Source: Paenibacillus hunanensis
GTDB taxonomy: Bacteria > Bacillota > Bacilli > Paenibacillales > Paenibacillaceae
Direction of reading: 5' to 3'
DNA length: 64,000 nt
NCBI RefSeq assembly: GCF_014645615.1
Contig: NZ_BMMB01000004.1
Location: 310,001 to 374,000, forward strand
A model generated the notes under the pieces. It ran no database searches, was not told where the DNA came from, and saw only the letters and a program-made list of their open reading frames with translations. Below are positions 40,962 to 49,294 of this stretch, one piece after another. The first letter of the stretch is position 1. Each line of letters opens with the position of its first letter. Position numbers and translations under genes: made by a program.

Positions 40962-41342
40962 ATGATTATAGACGGTAAAATACTAGGATCAATTATAGAT
41001 AAAGAGAAAGAGATCGGCGAATACACTCTTCACGATCTTAACGATGTTTGTTATATTGATATGTTTTCTGTTAATAAAAATCAAAAGAACCGAGTTCCGC
41101 GATTTAATTCGCGGAACCTGATGACAACTGAAGTGAGAACATTTGAAGCAGTAAAGCAAGGATTAGAGGATGTAGGCGGTAATTTTCTTCAAATGGATAC
41201 TGGTCTACTCGTTAATTTCGATCTTGTGAAAAGAATTTTAGATACTCCACAAGGATTATATGCTGACTTTGGAGATGGGTATAAGGTAAGGATTGCAGAT
41301 AACAAAGACAAAATGCCAATAGTAAAGAGCCTCATGTATTAG
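40962..41342 (+). CDS. stand-alone LytTR DNA-binding domain protein
   Basis: The 126-residue product is nearly all LytTR-like. After an N-terminal strand (ICYIDMF style) come RTFEAVKQGLEDVGGNFLQM, DTGLLVNFDLVKRIL, then LYADFGDGYKVRIADNK. LytTR domains bind promoters of agr and bacteriocin loci, normally as the output of a response regulator. No receiver domain is present. It starts 2 nt after the agrD-like gene and could regulate both divergent operons. Confidence 0.75.
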   Translation: MIIDGKILGSIIDKEKEIGEYTLHDLNDVCYIDMFSVNKNQKNRVPRFNSRNLMTTEVRTFEAVKQGLEDVGGNFLQMDTGLLVNFDLVKRILDTPQGLYADFGDGYKVRIADNKDKMPIVKSLMY

Positions 41343-41365
41343 AAACGAGGCTCTTTACTATTTTT
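41321..41365 (+). terminator. intrinsic terminator of the agr-like operon
   Basis: AGTAAAGAGCCTC pairs perfectly with GAGGCTCTTTACT (41347–41359), followed by ATTTTT. The stop codon of the LytTR gene lies in the loop. Confidence 0.9.
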
Positions 41366-41581
41366 ATCTATAATTGTCAAGATATTTTGAGCAGGGGTCT
41401 AAATACAACCATCAATTACTTTTTTCGACATTTTTCCTGTTTATGGATGAAAAGTTTTGTAATAAACTAAATTGGTAAGTTTATAACATGAGAATCAGAT
41501 AGAAGATGCATGAGAGCTACATAACATTTGAGAGCTATTTGCTCCCAAAATCTCCAAGGGAGACTGCGGAAGCCACCGCAG

Positions 41582-41806
41582 TTATTGCTGGTTACCAAAT
41601 TCGAATTCATAAAACTGATCCATAGGAATATCAAGTATGATCGATGCCCCGTATAGAACATCTAGTGGCATTTCACGCTCATTATTACAGTAATGAGACA
41701 CCATGCGTTTGTTGATATCCAGTCGCCGAGCGAACTCAGCTTGGCTCATTTTACGATTTCTCAAATGGTCACGCAGCAAGCATCTCCCCAGGGAGACTCT
41801 ACTCAT
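41582..41806 (-). CDS. XRE-family HTH regulator
   Basis: The ATG 41806 behind GAAGGAGGAAGC is preferred over 41848. The 74-residue product is a single HTH_3 domain: LRDHLRNRKMSQAEFARRLD, then the recognition part NKRMVSHYCNNEREMPLDVL and the last helix. It has no ligand-binding or oligomerisation domain. It lies divergent to the 85-residue gene at 41936 and may control it. The 220 bp after its stop show no clear terminator. Confidence 0.8.
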   Translation of the reverse strand: MSRVSLGRCLLRDHLRNRKMSQAEFARRLDINKRMVSHYCNNEREMPLDVLYGASIILDIPMDQFYEFEFGNQQ

Positions 41807-41935
41807 TGCTTCCTCCTTCTCGGTTCTCGGAAAGGAGATGTAACCCAATGAAGATTATAGCATTCGATTTCTAAGTGGTAAACGAGAACAATGAACGAAC
41901 TATACACATAAAATACAATTAAAAGGGGAATATAC

Positions 41936-42193
41936 ATGGATACCGTTTACGAATGGATAGCGCCAAAATTAGAACAAAGAGCTTGGGAAGCAGTTTTGAT
42001 AGTAGAAAGAGAGAATCAGGGTAATATAAAAGAATTCTCGGCACAGTTAGAAAAAATTAAGGTTTTTTTGACGGGGGAGGGTGCGGCAGAATTAAGTAAA
42101 CTGGAAGCGATCTTTTTAGAAAAAAATGTCGCAGCTAAAAAAGCTTATAAAATGGGTTTTGAAGACGCACTCCATCTAAAAGCTTCATTATAA
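41936..42193 (+). CDS. hypothetical small helical protein
   Basis: The 85-residue product is helical and charged throughout (EQRAWEAVLIVERENQGNIK, then AAKKAYKMGFEDALHLKASL). The ribosome binding site is AAAAGGGG. The divergent XRE gene suggests a small regulated pair. The C-terminal helix resembles the end of small phage or sporulation proteins, but no family is assigned. Confidence 0.6.
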   Translation: MDTVYEWIAPKLEQRAWEAVLIVERENQGNIKEFSAQLEKIKVFLTGEGAAELSKLEAIFLEKNVAAKKAYKMGFEDALHLKASL

Positions 42194-42266
42194 TAAAAAC
42201 TCCAGTACAAGGATAGGAGTGTCCACTCCTATCCAATAACTAGAGCACCTGAAATAGGGTACTCAG

Positions 42267-42300
42267 CCGCTAACAAATGTTAGCGGTTTCTTTTTTTTGT
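42267..42300 (+). terminator. intrinsic terminator
   Basis: CCGCTAAC and GTTAGCGG form a perfect 8-bp stem with an AAAT loop, followed by TTTC and eight T. Confidence 0.9.
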
Positions 42301-42915
42301 CTGCAACTTTTTGTAAGGCTTCGTTGTGTTCAGTTTGTGGAGAGATGTAGAGGATCGTGAAAGATAGGTCATATCGATTTTGTGCTCCGTATTGTTTTAT
42401 GGTATAAAGGAAAAGTGGCGTAAACTGCTATCTGGCTAAATACGCTACAACACATAGATGTAATCATTTTGCACGGTGCTTGTTATACATAAGGTTAGGG
42501 CGCGTAGCTTGCTCCACGTCTACGATTTATGCCGATGATCGGTACGGCTGGTGACGTGAATTTGGCAAGATGGTGGGACGAAATGGAAGAATACGGCAAC
42601 CTTTTGACTTTGCTTTGCGTCTAGAAGTCAGGTATGATGATAAGGTTGTGCGTGAATGCTGACTTGAAACGAAAGCAGCAGATGAGACGGTATGGATAAG
42701 GTAGGGCATGATTTGAGGCTGTTTTACACGGATATGAATACATTTTGACATAGATGAGGGAAGTGAGCTGGATGAGCTCGCTTTCGGTTAGAAGGCGCCT
42801 GGGGGAAGGCATCGTTTTGGCTGAATTGAGCATTCGTGCTCGGCTAAAAGGCTGTTGCTCCATTCGCGATCATCGGCTTGAATGGCTGTATATCGCGTAA
42901 TTTCAATGATTAACC
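42301..42915. other. non-coding stretch before the ECF sigma factor gene
   Basis: About 600 bp without a credible gene. Several GC-richer segments and short inverted repeats are present, but no known RNA motif was recognised. Small minus-strand ORFs here lack ribosome binding sites. It marks the change from AT-rich accessory DNA to core genome. Confidence 0.5.
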
Positions 42916-42943
42916 GCAACTTTTGCCGTCCTGTTCAGTATTA
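42916..42943 (+). promoter_or_regulatory. candidate ECF-type autoregulated promoter
   Basis: GCAACTTTTG (starting at 42916) followed after 15 bp by CAGTATTA has the style of ECF sigma promoters with a GCAAC -35 element. It lies 57 bp upstream of the ECF sigma gene, so autoregulation is possible. The -10 part is weak. Confidence 0.35.
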
Positions 42944-43000
42944 ATGAATACATAAGGAACGGGAAGATGCGGCGGCAACAACGAGGAGGGTCGCATTTCA

Positions 43001-43597
43001 ATGACAGATTCCCTGATTATTCAGGAAATAAAAAATGGCGATGTAGAGCTATATTCAGAGCTTATGCGTCGTTATCAACGCAAAATTCTGGCATTCATTT
43101 ATCATATGCTGAAAAGTGCCAATCTGGAAATGATGGCAGAGGATCTTTGTTCGGAAACCTTTTATAAGGCGTACAAAAGCCTGCACTCATTTCGCGAGGT
43201 GGATGCATCGTTTTCCACCTGGCTTTACACAATCGCACGCAATACCGTACTAAGCGAGCTTCGTAAGCAAAAAGCTGGTCATGTACCGCTGGAGGAAAGT
43301 GGGTATACGCCGGTCGCTCCAAGTACGATGGTGCCAGAGCACGCGGTGCTACGTGGCGAACGTGTACAGATGGTACGTGATGCTATCGATCAGCTGCCGG
43401 AAAAGCAGCGTTCTGCTTTGATCCTCCGCGAATATGATCAGCTGGATTATCAGGAAATTGCTGATATCCTCTGTCAGAGTGTAAGCTCCGTCAAATCTCT
43501 TTTGTTCCGGGCGAGGGCGAGTGTGAAAACACGGTTAGAGCCGTATTTTCATGATTCGGTCTACGATGAGCCTATTGAAGGGATGAAGGGAAAATGA
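43001..43597 (+). CDS. ECF-type RNA polymerase sigma factor
   Basis: The 198-residue product contains region 2 (about residues 10–80: RRYQRKILAFIYHMLKSANL, EDLCSETFYKAYKSL, FSTWLYTIARNTVLSELRKQ). Region 4 is at about 125–185 (AIDQLPEKQRSALILREYDQ, LDYQEIADILCQSVSSVKSL). It lacks regions 1 and 3, as ECF factors do. The anti-sigma gene follows with a 4-nt overlap. It is like SigW/SigX of bacilli and probably responds to envelope stress. The ribosome binding site is GAGGAGGG. Confidence 0.92.
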   Translation: MTDSLIIQEIKNGDVELYSELMRRYQRKILAFIYHMLKSANLEMMAEDLCSETFYKAYKSLHSFREVDASFSTWLYTIARNTVLSELRKQKAGHVPLEESGYTPVAPSTMVPEHAVLRGERVQMVRDAIDQLPEKQRSALILREYDQLDYQEIADILCQSVSSVKSLLFRARASVKTRLEPYFHDSVYDEPIEGMKGK

Positions 43598-44220
43598 ATT
43601 GCAGAGAGGCCGAGTTATTATTCGGAATCTATTGGGATATGAAGCCGGACGACCCGCGTCGTCAGGAACTCCATCAGCATCTCAGCGAGTGCGAGGACTG
43701 CGCAGCGGAATTTGCCATCTGGCAGGAAAGTCATGAGCTAATGGAAGCTGAAGCAGCTGCTCTATCGATAGATCCAGAGCTGGAGCTGCGAGCAGAGCAA
43801 GTGAATCGTAATGTGATGGAACGTATCTATGCAGAGACGCCGTGGGTGCTGCAAAACGGTGCCAAGCGTGGCCCGATCTCTCGCATGTTCCGCCGCCGGA
43901 TGTCCTTCTGGATTGCGGCAGTAATCGGTATCTTCTTATGCAGTTTTGTTTATTTGACGCTTGATGTATCGAATAGCTTTCATTATGAAGCGGTACAGGA
44001 GCCTGTCTCCGGCATTGTGCCGACGGGTGTGGCAACAAGTGATGCAACGACGGTTATACACTCGTCACTGCATTTTGCAGGCTCTCAGCGAGGCTTAATT
44101 GATCCGCTCGTCATTCAGATGGACCCGACTCATCCGCAATACTGGATGATCCTATCTGTCGTAGGGATGCTGCTGGCATTGGTATCACTGCGCTTTCTGG
44201 CACGACCACGACATCAATAG
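43594..44220 (+). CDS. zinc-finger anti-sigma factor
   Basis: The 208-residue product has a zinc anti-sigma motif HLSECEDC (H-x3-C-x2-C, about residues 29–36) near the N-terminus. A cytosolic helix region, a span at about residues 105–125 and a second span near the C-terminus (about 182–202) follow. It would hold the ECF sigma factor at the membrane until a signal triggers release. Overlap with the sigma gene fixes the partnership. Confidence 0.88.
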   Translation: MNCREAELLFGIYWDMKPDDPRRQELHQHLSECEDCAAEFAIWQESHELMEAEAAALSIDPELELRAEQVNRNVMERIYAETPWVLQNGAKRGPISRMFRRRMSFWIAAVIGIFLCSFVYLTLDVSNSFHYEAVQEPVSGIVPTGVATSDATTVIHSSLHFAGSQRGLIDPLVIQMDPTHPQYWMILSVVGMLLALVSLRFLARPRHQ

Positions 44221-44321
44221 AGGGCTATTACGGGCTAATGTGATGGGATATGAATGAGAATATAGATGAATTAATAAATAAGATAAAGGAATACACCGGG
44301 CAAAAGGATATGCCTGTACGC

Positions 44322-44368
44322 ATCAACCTGATCTGCTGTCTTGCTGCGATGGATCAGGTTGATTTTTT
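44322..44368 (+). terminator. intrinsic terminator of the sigma operon
   Basis: ATCAACCTGATC pairs perfectly with GATCAGGTTGAT (44352–44363), followed by six T. A spurious 61-codon ORF runs through it. Confidence 0.9.
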
Positions 44369-44480
44369 GTATTGTGCTCCTTTATACTGTGGGCTATATG
44401 TAGGGAGGGAGCATGCAGGTAATCCATTCCTTTAAATACAATACCCGATTATAGCTAAAGAAAGGATGACAATACATAAG

Positions 44481-45056
44481 ATGCGAATTGGATTAATCCG
44501 ACATGGTCTGACCGATTGGAATGCGCTGGGACGCATTCAGGGACATAGCGATATTCCGTTAAATGAAGAAGGAAGACAACAGGCGAGCCAGCTGGCTGAG
44601 CGGCTAGCGATCGAGCCTATCGAGTGGGATCATATCGTGTCGAGCAGCTTGGAGCGTGCTCACGAGACAGCTCGTATTATTGCAGAGCGATTGCATATTC
44701 CGCTGCTTGAGCCAGATGAGCGACTCAAGGAGCGCGGCTTCGGACAGATTGAGGGTATGACCTGGGAAGAGCGCGAAGCAAAATGGGGTGCTGATTGGGA
44801 AACTATAGAGCTTGGACAGGAGCCGCTGGATGTATTACAAGGCAGAGCGATGGATTTTTTGGAAGCGTCCTGGCAGCAGTTTCCGAATCATAATATACTG
44901 GTGGTGAGTCACGGTGGCTTGCTGTCACAGCTGTTCAAGCTACTGATGCAGGAGCATCATACCGAGCGAGTGGGTAACCTATCACTGACGGTATTGGAGC
45001 GTGAAGCTGATGCGTGGAATACAGTGCTCTATAACAATAGCGACCATCTACGATAA
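44481..45056 (+). CDS. histidine phosphatase family protein
   Basis: The 191-residue product shows the RHG motif at its start (IGLIRHGLTDWNALGRIQGH). It continues with PLNEEGRQQASQLAERL and HIVSSSLERAHETARII, and ends with the second catalytic His in ILVVSHGGLLSQL. It is a cofactor-independent phosphatase (PhoE-type) or a phosphoglycerate mutase-like enzyme. The ATG 44481 is favoured, because the in-frame ATG 44466 touches the AAGAAAGG site. Confidence 0.9.
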   Translation: MRIGLIRHGLTDWNALGRIQGHSDIPLNEEGRQQASQLAERLAIEPIEWDHIVSSSLERAHETARIIAERLHIPLLEPDERLKERGFGQIEGMTWEEREAKWGADWETIELGQEPLDVLQGRAMDFLEASWQQFPNHNILVVSHGGLLSQLFKLLMQEHHTERVGNLSLTVLEREADAWNTVLYNNSDHLR

Positions 45057-45068
45057 ATACTTTGAAAG

Positions 45069-45095
45069 ATAGCCTAGCTTATGCTAGGCTATTTG
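45069..45095 (+). terminator. intrinsic terminator
   Basis: ATAGCCTAGC and GCTAGGCTAT form a perfect 10-bp stem with a TTAT loop, followed by a short T-rich tail. Confidence 0.75.
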
Positions 45096-45314
45096 GTTAT
45101 AATTGGAATAAATAGCCCGTTAGTGCTGGCAAATCAGCACCATTGGCTGTTTATCGCCTTAAATGTCGTTTTTGACGTTTTTGTTACTCGGTTGGAGAAA
45201 GGTCGCTCTGTCGTGAAAGATGACAATACTTTTATCGAATCCGCCGCCTTTTTTACAAATTTGTTGATACGCTTACATGGATTTTGGTTAAAATGCAGAT
45301 AAGGAGCGGATGAC

Positions 45315-45821
45315 ATGTTAATTCCCTACAAAAACCGGATGCCTAGCGTGGAGGAACTGACCTTTATCGCAGAAGGCGCAAAGCTGATCGGTGATGTCAG
45401 CATCGGAGCATACAGCAGTGTATGGTTCAATGCCGTACTTCGCGGCGATCTAGCTCCCGTTCAAATCGGACAGCGCTGCAATATTCAGGATCTGGCTGTA
45501 GGGCATGTGCATGAGATTCATCCATTACTTATCGAAGATGATGTTTCTGTCGGACACTCGGCTATCGTTCACGGCTGCCGGATCGGCAAGGGTTCGCTGA
45601 TCGGCATGGGTGCAATCGTGCTGAACGGTGCGAATATCGGAGAATATTCGCTCATCGGTGCAGGCTCCATTGTGACGGAGAACAAAACGATTCCCCCTTA
45701 TACTCTGGCTCTAGGCTCACCTGCACGTGTCATTCGTGAACTCACGGAAGAAGACTTGCAGCGTATGGCCAAAACAACGCAAAGCTATGTGGATAAAGGA
45801 GCAGAGTTCAGAAATCCCTGA
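45315..45821 (+). CDS. gamma-carbonic anhydrase family protein
   Basis: The 168-residue product is a left-handed beta-helix of hexapeptide repeats (AEGAKLIGDVSIGAYSSVWF, then IGKGSLIGMGAIVLNGANIG). The zinc-site residues are present in NIQDLAVGHVHE and VGHSAIVHGC. Members (YrdA/PaaY/CaiE-like) are trimers with carbonic anhydrase or acyltransferase-like activity. Their role in bacilli is not settled. The ribosome binding site is AAGGAGCG. Confidence 0.92.
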   Translation: MLIPYKNRMPSVEELTFIAEGAKLIGDVSIGAYSSVWFNAVLRGDLAPVQIGQRCNIQDLAVGHVHEIHPLLIEDDVSVGHSAIVHGCRIGKGSLIGMGAIVLNGANIGEYSLIGAGSIVTENKTIPPYTLALGSPARVIRELTEEDLQRMAKTTQSYVDKGAEFRNP

Positions 45822-45843
45822 ATAGCATATGGAGGTGCGCCCT

Positions 45844-46083
45844 ATGTACAAGATGAAGGTAACCTACGAAGTTATGTTGGGTCTGGCTGCAGAAATGGTA
45901 TGGGATCAAATCCTACGCGAACATCGCATTGAAGAACTACACACACTCATTGACCGGGCGCTTGCCGATCGGGATGAACAGGCCTTTCAGCAATGGACGG
46001 ACGAATTACGCTCACTAACACCGGCGATCGATACAACATTGCCAGAAGTGGAGCGTTATGAACGCAAATCGCTGTCACACTGA
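45844..46083 (+). CDS. IDEAL domain protein
   Basis: The 79-residue product carries the IDEAL motif (LHTLIDRALADRDEQAFQQW, then TDELRSL), as at the C-terminus of Bacillus ComK/YpiB-type proteins. It binds partner proteins in other cases. The ATG 45844 follows GGAGGTGCG, and the ATG 45829 lies inside that site. Confidence 0.8.
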   Translation: MYKMKVTYEVMLGLAAEMVWDQILREHRIEELHTLIDRALADRDEQAFQQWTDELRSLTPAIDTTLPEVERYERKSLSH

Positions 46084-46107
46084 TCATCAGCTAAGCATGG
46101 CACGGCA

Positions 46108-46141
46108 CATACACAATACATTTTGCATACACAATACATTT
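46108..46141. repeat. two tandem 16-bp direct repeats
   Basis: CATACACAATACATTT occurs at 46108–46123 and 46126–46141 with an 18-bp period, between the IDEAL gene and a terminator. It may be replication slippage or a protein site. Confidence 0.7.
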
Positions 46142-46146
46142 CGATA

Positions 46147-46177
46147 AAAGTCCACCTGTATCCAGGGTGGACTTTTT
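46147..46177 (+). terminator. intrinsic terminator
   Basis: AAAGTCCACC pairs with GGGTGGACTTT around a TGTATCC-like loop, followed by T residues. Confidence 0.85.
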
Positions 46178-46292
46178 GCTTGTTTACAGGTGCAGCTTGT
46201 ACTTTTACAATGGAAAAGATTATTGATTCCAATCCAGCTCGCTTTTACTGGAAGAAGAGCTGGATACCCACTAGAGATAAAGGAGACTGGGA

Positions 46293-46925
46293 ATGCCGAT
46301 TTCTTATTTTTGGAGCAGAGCCTTTTTGACAAACCGCTGGCTACTATGGCTGCTGCTCATTTGCAATGTGCTAGGTACGATTTATGGATATTACTGGTAT
46401 GCGCTACAATTGGAATATACACTGCTGCACTGGCCCTCCTGGATGATCGTGTTCGTACCGGATAGCCCGACAGCCAGTCTATTTTTCAGTATAGCGATTG
46501 CTTTCCTATTATTCCCGCCACGTAATCGCTGGCTAAAAGGAATTCGTGCCCTATTCGAAGCACTGGCTGTCGTCACATCCGTCAAATATGGAGTATGGGC
46601 AGTAACGATGATCTTCTGGGGAGCAGCACTTGGCGATACGCTCGTATGGCAGGACTGGATGCTAACCGCGTCCCACCTCACGATGGCGATCGAAGCGCTG
46701 ATCTATGTACGCTTCTTTATCTTCCGACACACGACATTGGTGCTAGCATTAGGCTGGACGCTTCTGAACGACTATATGGATTACAGTCAGGGCATCTACC
46801 CATGGCTGACTGAACAACTAGTCATCCGCTTAAACCAGGTACGTAACTTCACTGTATCCCTGACGCTGGCATCCGCACTTGCAGGTGCATGGGCGCTGTG
46901 GCAAGCGCGCGATGAGCGCAAGTGA
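46293..46925 (+). CDS. ypjA: DUF1405 membrane protein (YpjA-like)
   Basis: The 210-residue product has about six spans and matches DUF1405: FLTNRWLLWLLLICNVLGTI, then the loop FVPDSPTASLFFSIAI and ALFEALAVVTSVKYGVWAV. In B. subtilis ypjA lies in the same cluster upstream of ypjC, ypjD and dapB, so synteny supports the call. The usual neighbour ypjB is absent here. Function unknown. The ribosome binding site is AAAGGAGAC. Confidence 0.85.
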   Translation: MPISYFWSRAFLTNRWLLWLLLICNVLGTIYGYYWYALQLEYTLLHWPSWMIVFVPDSPTASLFFSIAIAFLLFPPRNRWLKGIRALFEALAVVTSVKYGVWAVTMIFWGAALGDTLVWQDWMLTASHLTMAIEALIYVRFFIFRHTTLVLALGWTLLNDYMDYSQGIYPWLTEQLVIRLNQVRNFTVSLTLASALAGAWALWQARDERK

Positions 46926-47427
46926 AATAGCTAATGGTGAGCGTTAGTAAAATGAATATGTAGTAATGGATAGCGATATTAAGTGATAAGAACAAAGTAT
47001 TTCATATTTAAAATGAAGCAGATAAATAGGTTATTCGCGTACGATGTTATAGTATTTCTATAGAATAAATTGTGAAGGAATCATGTTCTGATGTACTCAC
47101 AAAATTTGCTTCGATTCCACTTGAGGCAAACTGTATTGGATTTTAGTGGATAAAATATATTTTTGAATGGTTTTGATCTGAATTTTGCTTGAGATAAATG
47201 TGAACAAGTGTAGATCGGATAAGTTAGCAATAAGTGTGGAAGCATATAGTAATAGATAATATATCTACGAAGTGATTGATATAACATGAACAAATGAATG
47301 AAGTGGAGTACAAAGTGTATCTTGAAAGTTCCTGTCACTGATATGTTCAATGGGAAAACTGATACAAACGCACAATATTAGTGCATAAACGAAACAAAAT
47401 TATGAAGTCACAAGCACTGAACGTAGA
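46926..47427. other. AT-rich non-coding stretch
   Basis: The 500 bp after ypjA are AT-rich and hold no gene with a plausible start. No known RNA motif is seen. The stretch leads into the 106-nt inverted repeat at 47428. Confidence 0.5.
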
Positions 47428-47533
47428 CAAGGAAATAAGGGAAAAGGACGACTTTGGAGGGGCGGGAATCTACATTATCTCCCTAATCCATAGATTCCCG
47501 CGGCTCCACCGGAGTCTGTTCCCTTATTCCTTG
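47428..47533. repeat. 106-nt imperfect inverted repeat (hairpin or MITE-like element)
   Basis: The ends CAAGGAAATAAGGGAA and TTCCCTTATTCCTTG are inverted copies with a single extra A. The inner parts pair again, including GCGGGAATCTA with TAGATTCCCGC, around an 18-nt loop. It could be a miniature inverted-repeat element or a long RNA hairpin. No transposase or target duplication was identified. Confidence 0.6.
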
Positions 47534-47622
47534 TCGGAGTGGATTGAAGCACCTGCATCAATTCAGCATAACCGCTCGAATCAAACACTAATTCATTCCA
47601 TAAAACCATCTACAAAACTACC

Positions 47623-47650
47623 AAAAGCCGCTTACAACCAAGCGGCTTTT
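47623..47650. terminator. bidirectional terminator
   Basis: AAAAGCCGCTT and AAGCGGCTTTT form a perfect 11-bp stem with a 6-nt loop. On the minus strand it ends the YitT-family gene. Confidence 0.85.
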
Positions 47651-47708
47651 ATCATTCCTCATCCTATACCGAAGTCGCATGCTATTCGCACCTTGACCAT
47701 TCCGCCCG

Positions 47709-48584
47709 TCAGTGCGGCTGCTCCTCCCGAAATCCTTCTCCATGCACATCATTCACTTCATTAATAATCACAAACGCCCGCGTATCAATCGCCTTCACAA
47801 TCATATGTACACGGCGAATCTCCTGCCGGGATACTACACAGTAGGCCATCTGCTTCGCCTGCCCTGAATAGGCACCAATCGCCGGAATAAGCGTTACCCC
47901 GCGATCCATCTCCTTCATAATCTGTGCCGCGATGATATCCGCATGATCACTAATAATCGTAAATGCCTTACCCGAATACGCGCCCTCCTGAATAAAATCA
48001 ATAATCTTCGTCGCAATAAATACGGTCACCAGCGTATACAGCACTAGCTCCTTGGAGATAAAGAAGAGCGATGAGCCGATGATCACGATATCTAACCCCA
48101 GCATCACCTGCCCGATGCTCCAGCCAAAGCTACGGTTCAAAATAGTGGCAATAATATCCGAGCCTCCGGTCGTTCCACCGAATCGGAACACGATCCCCAG
48201 TCCGAGCCCTAGCGTTACACCAGCATACAGTACAGCCAGAATATAATCATGCTCCGTCTGAAATGGAGCAATCCAGCCCTGCTTGATCAACCATTCAAAT
48301 AGCCACAGGAAGAACGATAACGAGCCGATGCCGACACCTGTATAGATCATTCTGCGCCAGCCAAGCATTTTCAGCCCGATCAAAAATAGCGGAATATTCA
48401 ATAGCAGTGTAGACAAGGCAGGAGCCAGTCCAAATCCATAATTCAGCAAAATGGTAATCCCGGTTACGCCGCCTTCCATGAGCTTATTCGGAATAATAAA
48501 GTAGAGTAAGCCAAATGCATAGATAGCGGCACCACATATAATCGGTAAAATAACGCGAAGCTGCTTCCAGAAACGTTGTACCAT
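47709..48584 (-). CDS. ypjC: YitT/DUF2179 family membrane protein (YpjC-like)
   Basis: The 291-residue product has five or six spans in the YitT core: YAFGLLYFIIPNKLMEGGVT, then LGLGLGIVFRFGGTTGGSD. A C-terminal cytosolic DUF2179 domain follows (FTIISDHADIIAAQIMKEMD, RGVTLIPAIGAYSG). The substrate is unknown. In Bacillus the gene ypjC lies in this cluster but on the other strand relative to dapB in some species. Here it is divergent from ypjD. Confidence 0.88.
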   Translation of the reverse strand: MVQRFWKQLRVILPIICGAAIYAFGLLYFIIPNKLMEGGVTGITILLNYGFGLAPALSTLLLNIPLFLIGLKMLGWRRMIYTGVGIGSLSFFLWLFEWLIKQGWIAPFQTEHDYILAVLYAGVTLGLGLGIVFRFGGTTGGSDIIATILNRSFGWSIGQVMLGLDIVIIGSSLFFISKELVLYTLVTVFIATKIIDFIQEGAYSGKAFTIISDHADIIAAQIMKEMDRGVTLIPAIGAYSGQAKQMAYCVVSRQEIRRVHMIVKAIDTRAFVIINEVNDVHGEGFREEQPH

Positions 48585-48924
48585 AAACGAAGACCTCCAT
48601 AAATGTGATAGCCAGGAATGAGTATGTCATTATGAACAAAAAAGCATTTGTTTTCAAAATCGCTTTAGGATAACATGGTAATGATAACTTGCACGAATGG
48701 AAGGATACCGAACAACGCGGGTGCACTTGAATACGCTCAAGTGATCGTATCGATTAGTAGCAGGGTGACCGCTCCATCCTAACTATAGGAGGAAGTCACG
48801 CATTCGGCAATAGGGCAGGAAAAGCCTGCCAGGACAGGGCTGCATATGTATACAGCAATCGCTTTTTTTATGCTGTATAGCGTCCCGGGTCACAGGATGA
48901 ATTTGGTTGATGGAGGGAATACAG
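48585..48924. other. divergent intergenic region ypjC–ypjD
   Basis: About 340 bp between divergent genes. It contains a small GGCAGG/CCTGCC hairpin near 48812–48830 and presumably both promoters. Nothing else was recognised. Confidence 0.5.
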
Positions 48925-49293
48925 ATGACGGAAAAAACGCTGGCAACGATGCAAAAGGAAGTCGATGCGTACATTTCACAATTCAAGGAAGGCTACTTCT
49001 CGCCGCTGGCCATGCTGGCACGGATGTCTGAAGAAGTAGGCGAGCTGGCGCGTGAAGTGAATCATTCGTATGGTGAGAAGCCAAAAAAGAATGATGAAGC
49101 CGACAATTCGATCGAGCTGGAGCTTGGCGATATTTTGTTTATTACGATCTGTTTTGCGAATTCGCTCGGGATCGATCTGACCGAAGCGCATAACAAAGTT
49201 ATGCATAAATTTAATACACGAGATAAAGATCGCTGGACGCGGATCGAAGACGGTAATACCGACGAATCTGAACAAGCGGGTAAAGGAGAATAA
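48925..49293 (+). CDS. ypjD: MazG-like nucleotide pyrophosphohydrolase (YpjD)
   Basis: The 122-residue product shows the MazG metal motifs: EEVGELAREV (E-E-x-x-E, about residues 33–43) and ELGDILF (E-x-x-D, about 70–75). It hydrolyses NTPs to NMPs and pyrophosphate. The ATG 48925 follows GGAGGGAA. It heads the conserved operon with dapB, whose start is 2 nt downstream of its stop. Confidence 0.92.
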   Translation: MTEKTLATMQKEVDAYISQFKEGYFSPLAMLARMSEEVGELAREVNHSYGEKPKKNDEADNSIELELGDILFITICFANSLGIDLTEAHNKVMHKFNTRDKDRWTRIEDGNTDESEQAGKGE

Positions 49294-49294
49294 C

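Noticed and set aside
35500..42300. right attachment site (attR) of the prophage
   Set aside because: No tRNA gene or core repeat to compare with the left end is in the window, so the boundary between prophage and chromosome cannot be fixed.
44250..44435. 61-codon plus-strand ORF after the anti-sigma gene
   Set aside because: It runs straight through a perfect intrinsic terminator (44322–44368) and lacks a ribosome binding site, so it is probably not a gene.
45081..45302. 73-codon ORF before the carbonic anhydrase gene
   Set aside because: It begins inside the terminator at 45069–45095 and has no ribosome binding site.
47381..47764. 127-codon plus-strand ORF
   Set aside because: It covers the 106-nt inverted repeat and a bidirectional terminator and overlaps the end of the YitT-family gene, so it is chance.
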